Counted from the stretch's first letter, positions 34,409-43,714 are shown. The stretch is 64,000 bases of DNA from Lachnospiraceae bacterium (GCA_902362715.1 CABIXN010000005.1:236836-300835), one strand, 5' to 3'. Notes: generated by a model not told the origin, from the sequence alone. Made by a program: numbers and translations.

Positions 34409-36115
34409 TTAAATCACCACATTTCTCAGTCGATTCAGCGCCTCATAAACATCTAAAATGCCATATCCCCATTCACGGTTAGGATAACTCCGGTCCGGAT
34501 TCCTTCTGGCCCCCCGGATTAAAATATTATTGATTTCGGTGGAATTTAAGGTAACATAGTTTCCGTCTACAATCCCCCACTGCAGCAGCTGTGCACATGC
34601 CCCGGCAGTAATGGCCGCCGCTGCACTGGTTCCGGTCATCCGTATCAAACGATTTCGAAGCCCGGGCCCCTGTATATCAACCCCCGGCGCCACTAGCTCC
34701 GGTTTGATAATTCCCGTCATGCTAAATCCCCTTCCGGAATCCGGATACAAACTCTCCCCCGCCGTCTGATATGCACCGACGGAAATAGCAGAAGGCGCAA
34801 AGGACGGAGAGGTAGCGGTTACATCCGGATTTGACCGAAGAAAAAACACATCTCCGGTAAGAAAGTCTGTCATGGGAAGCCACATATGAAATTCCCCGGT
34901 GATCGTCTGCTTAGGTACCACCCGGATGGTCCAGATACCCTGCAGAGGATTCTCCATCCGGACAAAGATCAGCTGATTTGCCCACCGCACCCCTACAATT
35001 CCATAGTCTACAGAAACTGTTGTATTTTCAAAAAGAAAGGTATATTCTTCTCTTCCTCCGATCTGCCCTGCACTTGCCGGCAGCAGTTCTCCTGTAGGAG
35101 ACAGAATCATAATCTGGTACAGCTCCGGGGCTATGGCCCAAAATTCCATGGTAAAACCTTTCACTCCCCCTGCCACAGAAATTTCCACATCAATGCTGCT
35201 GCCCTGCCGGGCATCCTGTCCCCAGTAGTGACGCCTGGCGTTGGCCTCGTTTCCAACGGAAACCGTAATAACCCGCCGTCTTCTCAGGCCCACATCATTG
35301 ATAAAGGAAGACAGCGGCCCGTTTCCATCGTGAGCCCCCATGGTAGTCCCCATTCCCACACAGATTACCAAAGGCATATCCAGCTCATCCGCCAGCTGAT
35401 TCAGCCACGCCACCGCTGCCATCAGATCATTCTCCTGATAACAGGGCACGCCATCTTTAATAAAATAAAAATCCCGCAGATGCTGCTTTGCTTCCTTACA
35501 TTTCACCACCGCCAGCACCGACTCGGGTGCTGCACCAATAAAATTTTCAGCAGTATTTTCTCCACCTGCCGCTGCTCCCGCCAGAAAAGTCCCGTGTCCG
35601 TTGGTATCAGTAGAAGGTACTACTTCCAGAGGTTCCGGCGAGGCTAAGGCTTCATTAATTTCCTCTTCTGTGTACAGACTTCCATAGATAAATCCCTCCG
35701 GAGCAGTTCCTTCCGGCAGAGACTGATCCCAGATCGCTTTAATCCTTGTGGTCCCGTCACTGTACTGAAACAGCGGATTCTGGTAATCAATGCCTGTATC
35801 CAGAAATCCCATCAAAACGCCTCTTCCTTTTAAGTTCAGTGTAGGCTGATTCTGCAGTGTCAGAATCCGGCTGGCTTCTAATGCCGATGTATCTGTCAGG
35901 GTATAGCAGTTGGGAATTGCAGTATACGTATAATCCTGTATATTTAGAGGCGCATAACTGGCATTGGGATAATATCCCACCTCATAATTGGCGCTGATTT
36001 TCTGTATACAGTCCGGAACTACATATTGAACCACGCCATTGTAATCAATAATCAGATCATAATAATCTTCTGAATATACGGGAATCTGACAATCTGTTAC
36101 CTGGCAGGCGGCCAA
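34409..36115 (-). CDS. Subtilisin-like S8 family peptidase, Csp-like
   Basis: The protein of about 569 residues has the complete catalytic triad of subtilases: Asp in MGFLDTGIDYQNP, His in TNGHGTFLAGAAAG, Ser in MTGTSAAAAITAGA. A jelly-roll-like insert lies between His and Ser, as in the Csp germination proteases and their Lachnospiraceae relatives. There is no signal peptide, so it is cytoplasmic, spore-bound or exported another way. The frame is open to an ATG at 36199, but that ATG lies inside the terminator of the upstream clpX gene. The TTG at 36115, 9 nt after GGGGAG, gives a start just before CQVTDCQIPVYSEDYYD, which fits the family. Confidence 0.85.
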   Translation of the reverse strand: MAACQVTDCQIPVYSEDYYDLIIDYNGVVQYVVPDCIQKISANYEVGYYPNASYAPLNIQDYTYTAIPNCYTLTDTSALEASRILTLQNQPTLNLKGRGVLMGFLDTGIDYQNPLFQYSDGTTRIKAIWDQSLPEGTAPEGFIYGSLYTEEEINEALASPEPLEVVPSTDTNGHGTFLAGAAAGGENTAENFIGAAPESVLAVVKCKEAKQHLRDFYFIKDGVPCYQENDLMAAVAWLNQLADELDMPLVICVGMGTTMGAHDGNGPLSSFINDVGLRRRRVITVSVGNEANARRHYWGQDARQGSSIDVEISVAGGVKGFTMEFWAIAPELYQIMILSPTGELLPASAGQIGGREEYTFLFENTTVSVDYGIVGVRWANQLIFVRMENPLQGIWTIRVVPKQTITGEFHMWLPMTDFLTGDVFFLRSNPDVTATSPSFAPSAISVGAYQTAGESLYPDSGRGFSMTGIIKPELVAPGVDIQGPGLRNRLIRMTGTSAAAAITAGACAQLLQWGIVDGNYVTLNSTEINNILIRGARRNPDRSYPNREWGYGILDVYEALNRLRNVVI

Positions 36116-36171
36116 TTTATCTGTCTCCCCATCTGTTCTGTCTAATTTTTTTTGTTGTTTTTCCAAATGAA

Positions 36172-36216
36172 AAGCCCTGCATAAAATGATTTGCATCATT
36201 TTATGCAGGGCTTTTG
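36172..36216 (-). terminator. Terminator of the clpX-like gene
   Basis: AAAGCCCTGCATAAAATGAT and ATCATTTTATGCAGGGCTTT form a perfect 20-bp stem with a four-base loop, followed by TTTC. It stands 33 bp past the clpX-like stop. Confidence 0.9.
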
Positions 36217-36248
36217 CTTCCTATTCCTGTTTCCGGCAAATTTAAAGC

Positions 36249-37814
36249 TTAAGATTCAGCCGGATTCTCTTTCATTTCCAGTTCCGGACAGCCGCGCATA
36301 GTTATCACAGGACCTCCGGTATTTTCAATATAATTTTTTGTGATTAAAACTTTTCCGATATTATCATCCTTTGGAATTTCATACATAATATCCAGCATAA
36401 ATTCCTCAATAATAGAACGGAGCGCTCTGGCACCTACATTTTTTTCTTTTGCTTTTTTTGCAATGGCGCAAAGAGCATCGTCATCAAACTCAAGCTGTAC
36501 CTCATCTAATTCCAGCAGTTTTTTATACTGTTTGATAATGGCATTTTTCGGTTCTTTTAAAATCTGAACCAGCATTTCCTCAGACAGCGCTTCCAGGGAA
36601 AATAGTATGGGCAGACGGCCGATAAATTCCGGAATCATGCCAAATTTTCTGATATCCTCTGTAGTCACTTTCATAAGAATATTTTCGTCATCATCATATT
36701 TATCTTTCAGATCAGCCATAAATCCCATGGAAGAATGTTTGTTCAAACGTTCTTTAATAATCTCTTCAAGACCAGGAAATGCGCCGCCGCAGATAAATAA
36801 AATATTTGTGGTATCAATGGTTGTCATAGGAACCATTGCATTTTTACTGCTTGCTCCTACAGGCACTTCCACTTCTGCACCTTCTAACAGCTTTAACATT
36901 CCCTGCTGTACAGACTCTCCGCTGACGTCTCTTTGATTGGCATTTTTCTTTTTAGCCAGTTTATCAATTTCATCAATATAGACAATCCCGCGCTCTGCCT
37001 TTTCCACATCATTATCTGCAGCTGCTAAAAGCTTTGACAGCACACTTTCTATATCATCACCGATATAACCTGCTTCTGTCAGTGAAGTAGCATCTGCAAT
37101 TGCCAGCGGCACATCCAGAAGTCTTGCCAGTGTCTTTACCAGATATGTTTTTCCGGAACCGGTGGGCCCCACCATCAGCATATTGGACTTCTCAATTTCT
37201 ATCCCGTCCTGATAACCGGAAGCCACACGTTTATAATGATTATACACCGCAACAGACATCACCTTTTTGGCATACTGCTGTCCCACAACATAATCATCCA
37301 GGCTGGCCTTTATCTTATGCGGTGCCGGAATCTTTTTAATATCCAAAACAGGCTCTTCATTTTTCTGGTCTTTCGGCTTTTTCTTTTTCACTCTCTGCTG
37401 ATTTCCCATCATTCCCTGCAGATCAGCCATATTCACAAGACTGATATTCGGTATCTTTCCGGAGGATAACAGCTCACCCAGATTCAGACCGCTGCCTGCC
37501 TGCTCTTTGGCAGTTTCCTGTTTCTCATCATCTGAAGACTGGCTTTTGCTCTCTTTAGAAACCGGAGCCATTCCCGGAAACATCGGAAAGCCTTCCATTC
37601 CCGGAAATCCGCCCATCTGATTCATACTGTCAAAAGTCCTCTGCATACAATCCGGGCAGATACAAATGTTATTGGGAATATGAATCATTTTCCCTGCTTT
37701 GCTCTCCGGTCTGTGGCAGATATAGCAGACTTCTTCATATTCATCTTGTTTATCATCCGCCGGTTTTACAGCCTCTTTTTCAGTCCTGTCATCTATCCTA
37801 TCTTTTTCCGACAT
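36249..37814 (-). CDS. Divergent ClpX-like AAA+ unfoldase with long linker
   Basis: The protein of about 521 residues has a ClpX-type zinc domain (C30-x2-C33, C53-x2-C56), an AAA+ core with Walker A GPTGSGKTYLVK near 217, Walker B IVYIDEIDKLA, sensor and box VII FIGRLPI, and the C-terminal NVGARALRSIIEE. It differs from standard ClpX (about 420 residues) by a roughly 100-residue Met/Gly/Pro- and Lys-rich linker (60-165) and by MGF where ClpX has the ClpP-docking IGF. It is not beside clpP or tig. It is probably a paralogue of housekeeping ClpX; ClpP partnership is uncertain. The start at 37814 follows GGAG; an in-frame ATG at 37826 lacks one. Confidence 0.85.
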   Translation of the reverse strand: MSEKDRIDDRTEKEAVKPADDKQDEYEEVCYICHRPESKAGKMIHIPNNICICPDCMQRTFDSMNQMGGFPGMEGFPMFPGMAPVSKESKSQSSDDEKQETAKEQAGSGLNLGELLSSGKIPNISLVNMADLQGMMGNQQRVKKKKPKDQKNEEPVLDIKKIPAPHKIKASLDDYVVGQQYAKKVMSVAVYNHYKRVASGYQDGIEIEKSNMLMVGPTGSGKTYLVKTLARLLDVPLAIADATSLTEAGYIGDDIESVLSKLLAAADNDVEKAERGIVYIDEIDKLAKKKNANQRDVSGESVQQGMLKLLEGAEVEVPVGASSKNAMVPMTTIDTTNILFICGGAFPGLEEIIKERLNKHSSMGFMADLKDKYDDDENILMKVTTEDIRKFGMIPEFIGRLPILFSLEALSEEMLVQILKEPKNAIIKQYKKLLELDEVQLEFDDDALCAIAKKAKEKNVGARALRSIIEEFMLDIMYEIPKDDNIGKVLITKNYIENTGGPVITMRGCPELEMKENPAES

Positions 37815-37860
37815 ACTTTTCTCCATATAAATTCCACTAGTTTATGTTATTTTGTTTCAC

Positions 37861-38694
37861 TTAAAAACGCAGAGGCTCCCGAATATCCAGAGCAAATTTT
37901 TCTTTCAGCAGCGCAGGAATCTCTTCCGGGGCCAGTTTACGTTCTGTGCGTTTTCCATCTATAACTTCCCGGTAAACCTCATCGGTCAAAGCCCGGTACC
38001 CATTTTTTGTTCTCAGATTCACCACCCGCCGCTGACGAAACATGGAATCCGGCGACTGTGACAGTGCAAAATTCAGATTTGCATAGTCAACCTCATGGAC
38101 CGGAGTCATAGAAAACATAATTTCCAAGCGTTCCCTTAAATGACGCCAGTCATCATAGATATCATGTTCCGGTTTTAGCCTTCGAATAGTTCCATACCAT
38201 CCGGGCTCAATGGTTCTGGTACAAAATTCCTCCCCGTGCATCAGCTGCCAGTGATCCTCTCCGATCTCTAGGGCACCCGGAGGCATGGCGCCTCCGATAC
38301 CTGCCTCACAGAAACATTTCTTACCGTCAACGGTAACAATAGACGCCCTGTGATCTATTTCATGATCTTTCGGTTCTTCTACTCCAAACATCACCCGGCA
38401 GAGACACGGATATGCATCAAATCCCATAGAATTTATCATTCCAAAAAACAGACCATTAGTCTCAAAGCAATACCCGCCCCTGTGGTTCAAAACCAGTTTT
38501 TCAAACAAATGCTCCGCATCCAGGTAAATCGTCTTATGAAAATCGTATACGTCCAGATTTTCAAAGGGGACGGTACATTGATGTGCATAAATAATTTGAT
38601 CCAGCGTCTCTTTTGTCAGCGTCACCGTACCCTGATATCCAATACGCTCCAGATATTTTTCAATCTGCTTATCCGTAAATGTCAGATATCCCAT
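37861..38694 (-). CDS. Arylamine N-acetyltransferase family protein with Cys-His-Glu triad
   Basis: The protein of about 277 residues matches NAT enzymes, which move acetyl from acetyl-CoA to arylamines through a Cys. VPFENLDVYDF is the family motif, the nucleophile is Cys76 in RGGYCFETN, and His115 is in IDHRASIV. The third triad residue, normally Asp, is Glu130 in CEAGIGG; the 39- and 15-residue spacings match canonical NATs. Cys-His-Glu NATs are known in Bacillus. The frame starts at a TTG (38709), but AAGGAT is spaced for the ATG at 38694. It lies 22 bp after gatB and could be cotranscribed. Confidence 0.88.
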   Translation of the reverse strand: MGYLTFTDKQIEKYLERIGYQGTVTLTKETLDQIIYAHQCTVPFENLDVYDFHKTIYLDAEHLFEKLVLNHRGGYCFETNGLFFGMINSMGFDAYPCLCRVMFGVEEPKDHEIDHRASIVTVDGKKCFCEAGIGGAMPPGALEIGEDHWQLMHGEEFCTRTIEPGWYGTIRRLKPEHDIYDDWRHLRERLEIMFSMTPVHEVDYANLNFALSQSPDSMFRQRRVVNLRTKNGYRALTDEVYREVIDGKRTERKLAPEEIPALLKEKFALDIREPLRF

Positions 38695-38716
38695 TTTTAT
38701 CCTTAGCAAAATCCGG

Positions 38717-40150
38717 TTACTGCAGCAGTTCCTGAAGAATCTGATTTACCATGCCTGGATTTGCTTTTCCTTTCATTGCTTTCATTGTCTGGCCAACTAA
38801 AAATCCAATGGCTTTTTTCTTTCCGTTGCGGTAATCTTCTACTGACTGCGGATTATCCTTGATAATCTGTTCAATGGTACTCCTTAAAGCGCCCTCATCA
38901 TTGACTGTTTTCAGTCCTTTTTCTTCCACATACTGATTCGGATCAATATTATTTTTAAATACTTCTTCAAATACTTCTTTAGCAACTGTACTGTTTACAG
39001 TGCCTGCTTCCGTCAGCTCAATGAGTTTTGCCAGATTTTCCGGTGAAAATGCAATCTGTTCCGGCTCCATATCATTTTCCTTTAACAAACGCATAGTTTC
39101 TACCATCAGCCAGTTAGATACTTTCTTTGGTTTGCCGCAGATTGCAGTGGTGGCTTCAAAGATATCCGCCATTTTCTTAGAACCTGTAATAATCTCGGCA
39201 TCATAATCCGGAATATCGTATTCTTTTTTATAACGCTCCAGCTTTTCTGTCCGAAGCTCCGGCTGATTTGCCCGGATACGCTCCAGCCATTCATCACTGA
39301 TTACAACAGGCACCAGATCTGGTTCCGGGAAGTACCGGTAATCCTGGGCATCTTCTTTGGAACGCATTGCATAAGAATATTCTTTATTGTCATCCCATCT
39401 TCTGGTTTCCTGAACCACCTGTTTTCCTTCTTCGATCAGTTCAATCTGACGGGCACGCTCTCCCTCAATGGCTCTGGCTATGGCTTTAAAGGAGTTTAGG
39501 TTCTTCATTTCGGTACGGGTTCCGAACTCTGCGGCTCCCACTTCTCTCACTGACAGGTTCACATCCGCACGCATGGAGCCCTCCTGCAGTTTACAGTCAG
39601 AGGCTCCCAGATACTGGATAATAAGTCTTAGCTTATCCAGATAGGCAATAACTTCCTCTGCTGAACGCATATCCGGCTCAGATACAATCTCAATAAGAGG
39701 CACTCCTGAACGGTTATAGTCAACCAAAGAGCAGTTCTCCCACTCATCATGAATCAGCTTTCCGGCGTCTTCTTCCATATGAATTTCATGGATTCCAATG
39801 GTCTTTTTACCTGCCGCCGTCTCAATTTCCACACCGCCATTTCTGCAGATAGGCAGATACAGCTGTGAAATCTGATAGTTCTGCGGATTATCCGGGTAAA
39901 AATAATTTTTACGGTCAAATTTACAATACTGTGTAATCTGGCAGTTGGTTGCCAGCCCCACGGCAATGGCATATTCTACTACCTGCTTATTTAACACAGG
40001 AAGAGAGCCCGGCATACCGGTGCAGACCGGGCAGGTATGTGTATTTGGCGCGCCGCCAAACTCGGTGGAACAGCCGCAGAAAATTTTTGTTTTTGTTGCC
40101 AGCTCTACATGGACCTCCAGTCCAATGACTGTTTCATATTGTTTACTCAT
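38717..40150 (-). CDS. gatB: Aspartyl/glutamyl-tRNA amidotransferase subunit B
   Basis: The protein of about 477 residues is the tRNA-binding kinase subunit of GatCAB, which converts Asp-tRNA(Asn) and Glu-tRNA(Gln) to Asn- and Gln-tRNA. It begins with VIGLEVHVELATKTKIFCGC (zinc/Mg site), contains CPVCTGMPGSLPVLN and MEEDAGKLIHD, and ends with the YqeY-like tail (IGFLVGQTMKAMKGKANP). GTAGGAGG is 8 nt before the ATG at 40150; an upstream GTG in frame is not needed. It is last of the aspS-gatC-gatA-gatB order. Confidence 0.97.
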   Translation of the reverse strand: MSKQYETVIGLEVHVELATKTKIFCGCSTEFGGAPNTHTCPVCTGMPGSLPVLNKQVVEYAIAVGLATNCQITQYCKFDRKNYFYPDNPQNYQISQLYLPICRNGGVEIETAAGKKTIGIHEIHMEEDAGKLIHDEWENCSLVDYNRSGVPLIEIVSEPDMRSAEEVIAYLDKLRLIIQYLGASDCKLQEGSMRADVNLSVREVGAAEFGTRTEMKNLNSFKAIARAIEGERARQIELIEEGKQVVQETRRWDDNKEYSYAMRSKEDAQDYRYFPEPDLVPVVISDEWLERIRANQPELRTEKLERYKKEYDIPDYDAEIITGSKKMADIFEATTAICGKPKKVSNWLMVETMRLLKENDMEPEQIAFSPENLAKLIELTEAGTVNSTVAKEVFEEVFKNNIDPNQYVEEKGLKTVNDEGALRSTIEQIIKDNPQSVEDYRNGKKKAIGFLVGQTMKAMKGKANPGMVNQILQELLQ

Positions 40151-40162
40151 GCTGCGCACCTC

Positions 40163-41626
40163 CTACATCTCTGCCAGCGGACATCTCTGATAAGAACGGC
40201 TCTGTTCAAAGCTGTACGCTGCGCGGATTATCTTTTTCTCCTGGAAACAGTCTCCTATAAGCTGCAGTCCAATAGGCAGTCCCTTTTTATCTGTTCCGCA
40301 GGGAACAGAAATACCCGGAAGTCCTGCAAGATTCACAGAAATTGTATAAATATCTCCCAGATACATCTTGATGGGATCAGCCAGGGATTCCCCAAGCTTA
40401 GGCGCTGTAGTAGGCGCCGCCGGTCCAAGAATCACATCATATGTTTCAAATGCTCGGTCAAAGGCCTGTTTAATCAGCGCTTTTGTGCGCAGTGCTTTCA
40501 GGTAATATGCATCATAATAACCGGAGCTTAAAACAAAAGACCCCAGCATAATCCTCCGTTTTACTTCTGGACCAAACCCTTCCGAACGTGTCTTTTTGTA
40601 CATGTTATGGAGTCCTTCGTACTCTTCTGTCCGATATCCGTATTTGATTCCGTCAAACCGGGCCAGGTTTGAGCTTGCTTCTGCGGAAGCGATAACATAA
40701 TAGGCAGGAATGGCATATTCTGCCAGACTTAAGTCAAACTCCTCCACAACAGCTCCCTTTTCTTCTAATACTTTCGCTGCTTTTAATACTGCGTCCTTCA
40801 CTTCCGGATCCAGACCCTCTCCCAGATAGTCTCTTGGAATCCCGATTTTCATGCCTTTTACATCATCCAAAAGAGCAGACGTAAAATCCAGGTCCTCTCT
40901 TTTTACTGAGGTAGAATCTTTTGTATCGTGAGAAGAAATCACCTCCAGGATTGTGGCGCAGTCTGTGACATCTTTTGCCACCGGGCCGATCTGATCTAAA
41001 GAAGAACCGTAAGCAATAAGTCCGTAACGGGATACTGTACCATAGGTAGGCTTAATACCGGTAACTCCACAGAAGGAGCTTGGCTGGCGGATAGAGCCTC
41101 CAGTATCGGAGCCCAGCGCAAAAATACACTCTTCAGCTGCCACTGCCGCGCAGGAACCGCCGGATGAGCCTCCCGGCACATGTTCTGTGTTCCATGGATT
41201 CTTTGTTTCCCCATATGCAGAAGTCTCTGTTGTACTTCCCATGGCAAATTCATCCATATTCGCTTTTCCGATAATTACCGCACCTGCCGCTTCCAGATTT
41301 TTCACAGCCTCTGATGTATAGGTGGGAACAAAATTCCCCAGAATTTTAGAACTGCAGGTAGTCAAAAGCCCCTCTGTACACATATTATCTTTAATGGCTG
41401 CAGGAACACCTGCCAGAGGTCCCTTTAATTCTCCCGCGTCTATTTTTTTCTGAACTTCTTCTGCTCTTTTTAATGCTCCCGCTTCGTCAACGGTTACATA
41501 TGCATTCACTTTTTCTTCTGATTTTTTAATCTGATCCAGGACAGCCCTGACCGCATCAAGGACTGTCACTTCTTTTGCCTGTATTTTTCTGCCTAATTCA
41601 ACAGCAGTTAAACCTGTTAAGTCCAT
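40163..41626 (-). CDS. gatA: Aspartyl/glutamyl-tRNA amidotransferase subunit A
   Basis: The protein of about 487 residues is the amidase subunit that releases ammonia from Gln or Asn. The catalytic Ser-cisSer-Lys triad is visible: Lys in VPAAIKDNM, the glycine- and serine-rich GGSSGGSCAAVAA, and the nucleophile region SDTGGSIRQPSSFCG. The start at 41626 follows AAAGGAGAG by 8 nt. It lies 20 bp after gatC. Confidence 0.97.
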   Translation of the reverse strand: MDLTGLTAVELGRKIQAKEVTVLDAVRAVLDQIKKSEEKVNAYVTVDEAGALKRAEEVQKKIDAGELKGPLAGVPAAIKDNMCTEGLLTTCSSKILGNFVPTYTSEAVKNLEAAGAVIIGKANMDEFAMGSTTETSAYGETKNPWNTEHVPGGSSGGSCAAVAAEECIFALGSDTGGSIRQPSSFCGVTGIKPTYGTVSRYGLIAYGSSLDQIGPVAKDVTDCATILEVISSHDTKDSTSVKREDLDFTSALLDDVKGMKIGIPRDYLGEGLDPEVKDAVLKAAKVLEEKGAVVEEFDLSLAEYAIPAYYVIASAEASSNLARFDGIKYGYRTEEYEGLHNMYKKTRSEGFGPEVKRRIMLGSFVLSSGYYDAYYLKALRTKALIKQAFDRAFETYDVILGPAAPTTAPKLGESLADPIKMYLGDIYTISVNLAGLPGISVPCGTDKKGLPIGLQLIGDCFQEKKIIRAAYSFEQSRSYQRCPLAEM

Positions 41627-41646
41627 TCTCAAGTCTCTCCTTTTCT

Positions 41647-41940
41647 TTATTCAACCGTACGGGGCACTTTAAAGCTCTGTGCTTTCTTGGCTGGAGCATT
41701 TGCAAGTGTTTTTTCGTGCTCATCGCCGTTTACAACCACATCTTCACGGAATACATTGTTCACAGGAAATACGTGAGACATGGGCTCCACACCGGATGTA
41801 TCCAGCTCATTTAATTTATCAATGTAATCCAGCATGCTTCCCATATCTTTTTTCGCCTGCTCTTTCTCTTCTTTAGAAAGCTCCAGCTTCGCCAGAATCC
41901 CTACATATTCAATTGTTTCATCACTGATAATGTTCGCCAT
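41647..41940 (-). CDS. gatC: Aspartyl/glutamyl-tRNA amidotransferase subunit C
   Basis: The 97-residue protein matches GatC, the belt that holds GatA and GatB together: [44 protein letters not shown]. It starts 12 bp after the aspS stop. Confidence 0.96.
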   Translation of the reverse strand: MANIISDETIEYVGILAKLELSKEEKEQAKKDMGSMLDYIDKLNELDTSGVEPMSHVFPVNNVFREDVVVNGDEHEKTLANAPAKKAQSFKVPRTVE

Positions 41941-41952
41941 AATAGTTTCCTC

Positions 41953-43284
41953 CTATGGTTCAAGTCTGCTTAAATCACGTGGGAACAGTGTTGTCTCTCT
42001 CACATTTTCTTCACCGATCAGCTGCATGGTGAGACGCTCAAGTCCGATTCCAAGGCCGCCGTGAGGAGGCATCCCGAATTTAAATGCGCTTAAATAATGA
42101 TCCATTCCCTCCGTTGTCATACCCCGTTTTTCAATTTTATCAAGAAGCATCTGATAATCATGAATACGCTGACCGCCGGTTGTAATCTCCATGCCCTTAA
42201 ACAAAAGATCAAAGCTTAACGTATAAGTTTCATCTGCCGGATCATCCATGGCATAGAAAGGACGCTTTTTAGAAGGATAGTGGGTTACAAACACAAAATC
42301 CGCACCGCATTCCTCTTTAAAATACTGTCCAATCAGATGCTCCTCTTCCGGCTCCAGATCGTATGGATTTCTGATCTGTCTGTTATATTTTTCGGATACC
42401 TTCTGTTTTGCCTCATCAAAACGCACACAGGGAATCTGATCTACATTGGGAAGCTCAATCTTTAAAATATTCAGCTCCTTTGCATACTCTGTTTTCAGCA
42501 GATTGACTGTATACTGTAAAAATCCCGTCTCCATGGCCATAATATCTTCAAAGCTGTCAATATATCCCATCTCAAAATCCAGACTGGTATATTCATTTAA
42601 ATGGCGTTTTGTATTGTGTTTTTCTGCACGGAATACCGGAGCAGTTTCAAATACACGGTCAAATACACCAACCATCATCTGCTTATAAAACTGAGGACTC
42701 TGCTCTAAAATTGCCGGGCGGTGGAAATATTCCAGTTTGAAAATATTAGCTCCGCCTTCTGCACCCTTCGCACCGATTTTCGGCGTATGAATTTCTGTAA
42801 ATCCTTCTTTATATAAGAAATCACGGAATCCTTTTACAACGGCCTCCTGTATTTTAAATTTGGCCCGCTCCCGCACATTTCGCAGAGAAACTGCCCGGTT
42901 GTTTAATTTAGCTTCCAGAGACGTATTTAATTTCCACTTGGAAATCTGCAGGGGCATTGCCTCAGCCGGCTCAGACAGAATGCTGATGGTCTGAATCCGC
43001 ACTTCAAAACCATTTGGCGCCCGGTCCTCTTTGCCCACTACACCCTTAACTTCTACAGTTGCGGCTTCTTTTACATCCTTTAAATCAAAAGCAGATACTC
43101 CCGCCTCATATACGCACTGCATAAGACCTTCTCGTTTTCTGAGAACAATAAAAGCCACGTCACCCATATCACGAATGGTATGCACTGCACCTCTTACTTT
43201 TACTGTTTTTCCTTCCAAATCTCCGGCAAGAATTTCACTGATTTCCAACGTGTCTTTTTGATTTACACCTGTCATAAATTCCAT
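41953..43284 (-). CDS. aspS: Aspartyl-tRNA synthetase, short (archaeal-type, probably non-discriminating)
   Basis: The protein of about 443 residues is a class II synthetase: OB-fold anticodon domain (GKTVKVRGAVHTIRDMGDVA), motif 2 FRAEKHNTKRHLNEYTSLDF, motif 3 GGLGIGLERLTMQL. Bacterial AspRS is near 590 residues with a GAD insertion that is absent here, so this is the archaeal-type AspRS. Next to gatCAB, a non-discriminating enzyme that also charges tRNA(Asn) is expected. The frame continues to 43386, but AGGAAAAGGAG precedes the ATG at 43284. A T-box leader controls the operon. Confidence 0.92.
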   Translation of the reverse strand: MEFMTGVNQKDTLEISEILAGDLEGKTVKVRGAVHTIRDMGDVAFIVLRKREGLMQCVYEAGVSAFDLKDVKEAATVEVKGVVGKEDRAPNGFEVRIQTISILSEPAEAMPLQISKWKLNTSLEAKLNNRAVSLRNVRERAKFKIQEAVVKGFRDFLYKEGFTEIHTPKIGAKGAEGGANIFKLEYFHRPAILEQSPQFYKQMMVGVFDRVFETAPVFRAEKHNTKRHLNEYTSLDFEMGYIDSFEDIMAMETGFLQYTVNLLKTEYAKELNILKIELPNVDQIPCVRFDEAKQKVSEKYNRQIRNPYDLEPEEEHLIGQYFKEECGADFVFVTHYPSKKRPFYAMDDPADETYTLSFDLLFKGMEITTGGQRIHDYQMLLDKIEKRGMTTEGMDHYLSAFKFGMPPHGGLGIGLERLTMQLIGEENVRETTLFPRDLSRLEP

Positions 43285-43388
43285 GTTTGTATTCTCCTTT
43301 TCCTGAATAATAGAAAAACGGCTAAGCCCCTTAGGACTCCCGCAGAGTGTTTTTATTTTTACAGGAAGCATGTTCCTGTAAAACAAAA

Positions 43389-43650
43389 CGCCCTGAAATA
43401 CAAAAGCTGTATTTCAGGGCGAGATCTTTGATGCTAATCCCGCGGTACCACCCGCATTGGAAAATAAATGTTTTATTTTCCCACTCAAATGCTTAACGCG
43501 CATCCCACGTACAGACCTACTGAAATTTACCACTTTCAGTCTGTCGGCTCCAGAGTGTTCCCTTTATCTCCTCTTTCAAACAGCGCTCTCAGTCGGTGAC
43601 GCTGTATTCCTGTCGATGTCTGAAGATTAGAGTCTCTTTCTATGCCTTTT
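43389..43650 (-). promoter_or_regulatory. T-box leader of the aspS-gatCAB operon
   Basis: On the minus strand the leader has a stem I region, the T-box core GGGTGGTACCGCGGG (43453-43439) that pairs the tRNA 3' end, and a terminator (43389-43421; CGCCCTGAAATACA stem, then TTTTGTTTT). The segment AAAGGGAACACTCTGGAGC in the 3' side of stem I is at the usual place of the specifier. There GAAC (43560-43557) offers overlapping GAA (Glu) and AAC (Asn) triplets. A published Clostridium acetobutylicum transamidation-operon T-box uses overlapping Asn and Glu codons; similarity is inferred by eye. Confidence 0.9.
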
Positions 43651-43685
43651 TAATATAAAAATTACTTATTCCTGTAGATTTTTTC

Positions 43686-43714
43686 ATCTTATCATATGGT
43701 TTCAAAGTTTTCAA
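43686..43714 (-). promoter_or_regulatory. Promoter of the aspS-gatCAB operon
   Basis: On the minus strand TTGAAA (43714-43709), 17 bp, TAAGAT (43691-43686), just upstream of the T-box leader. Confidence 0.65.
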
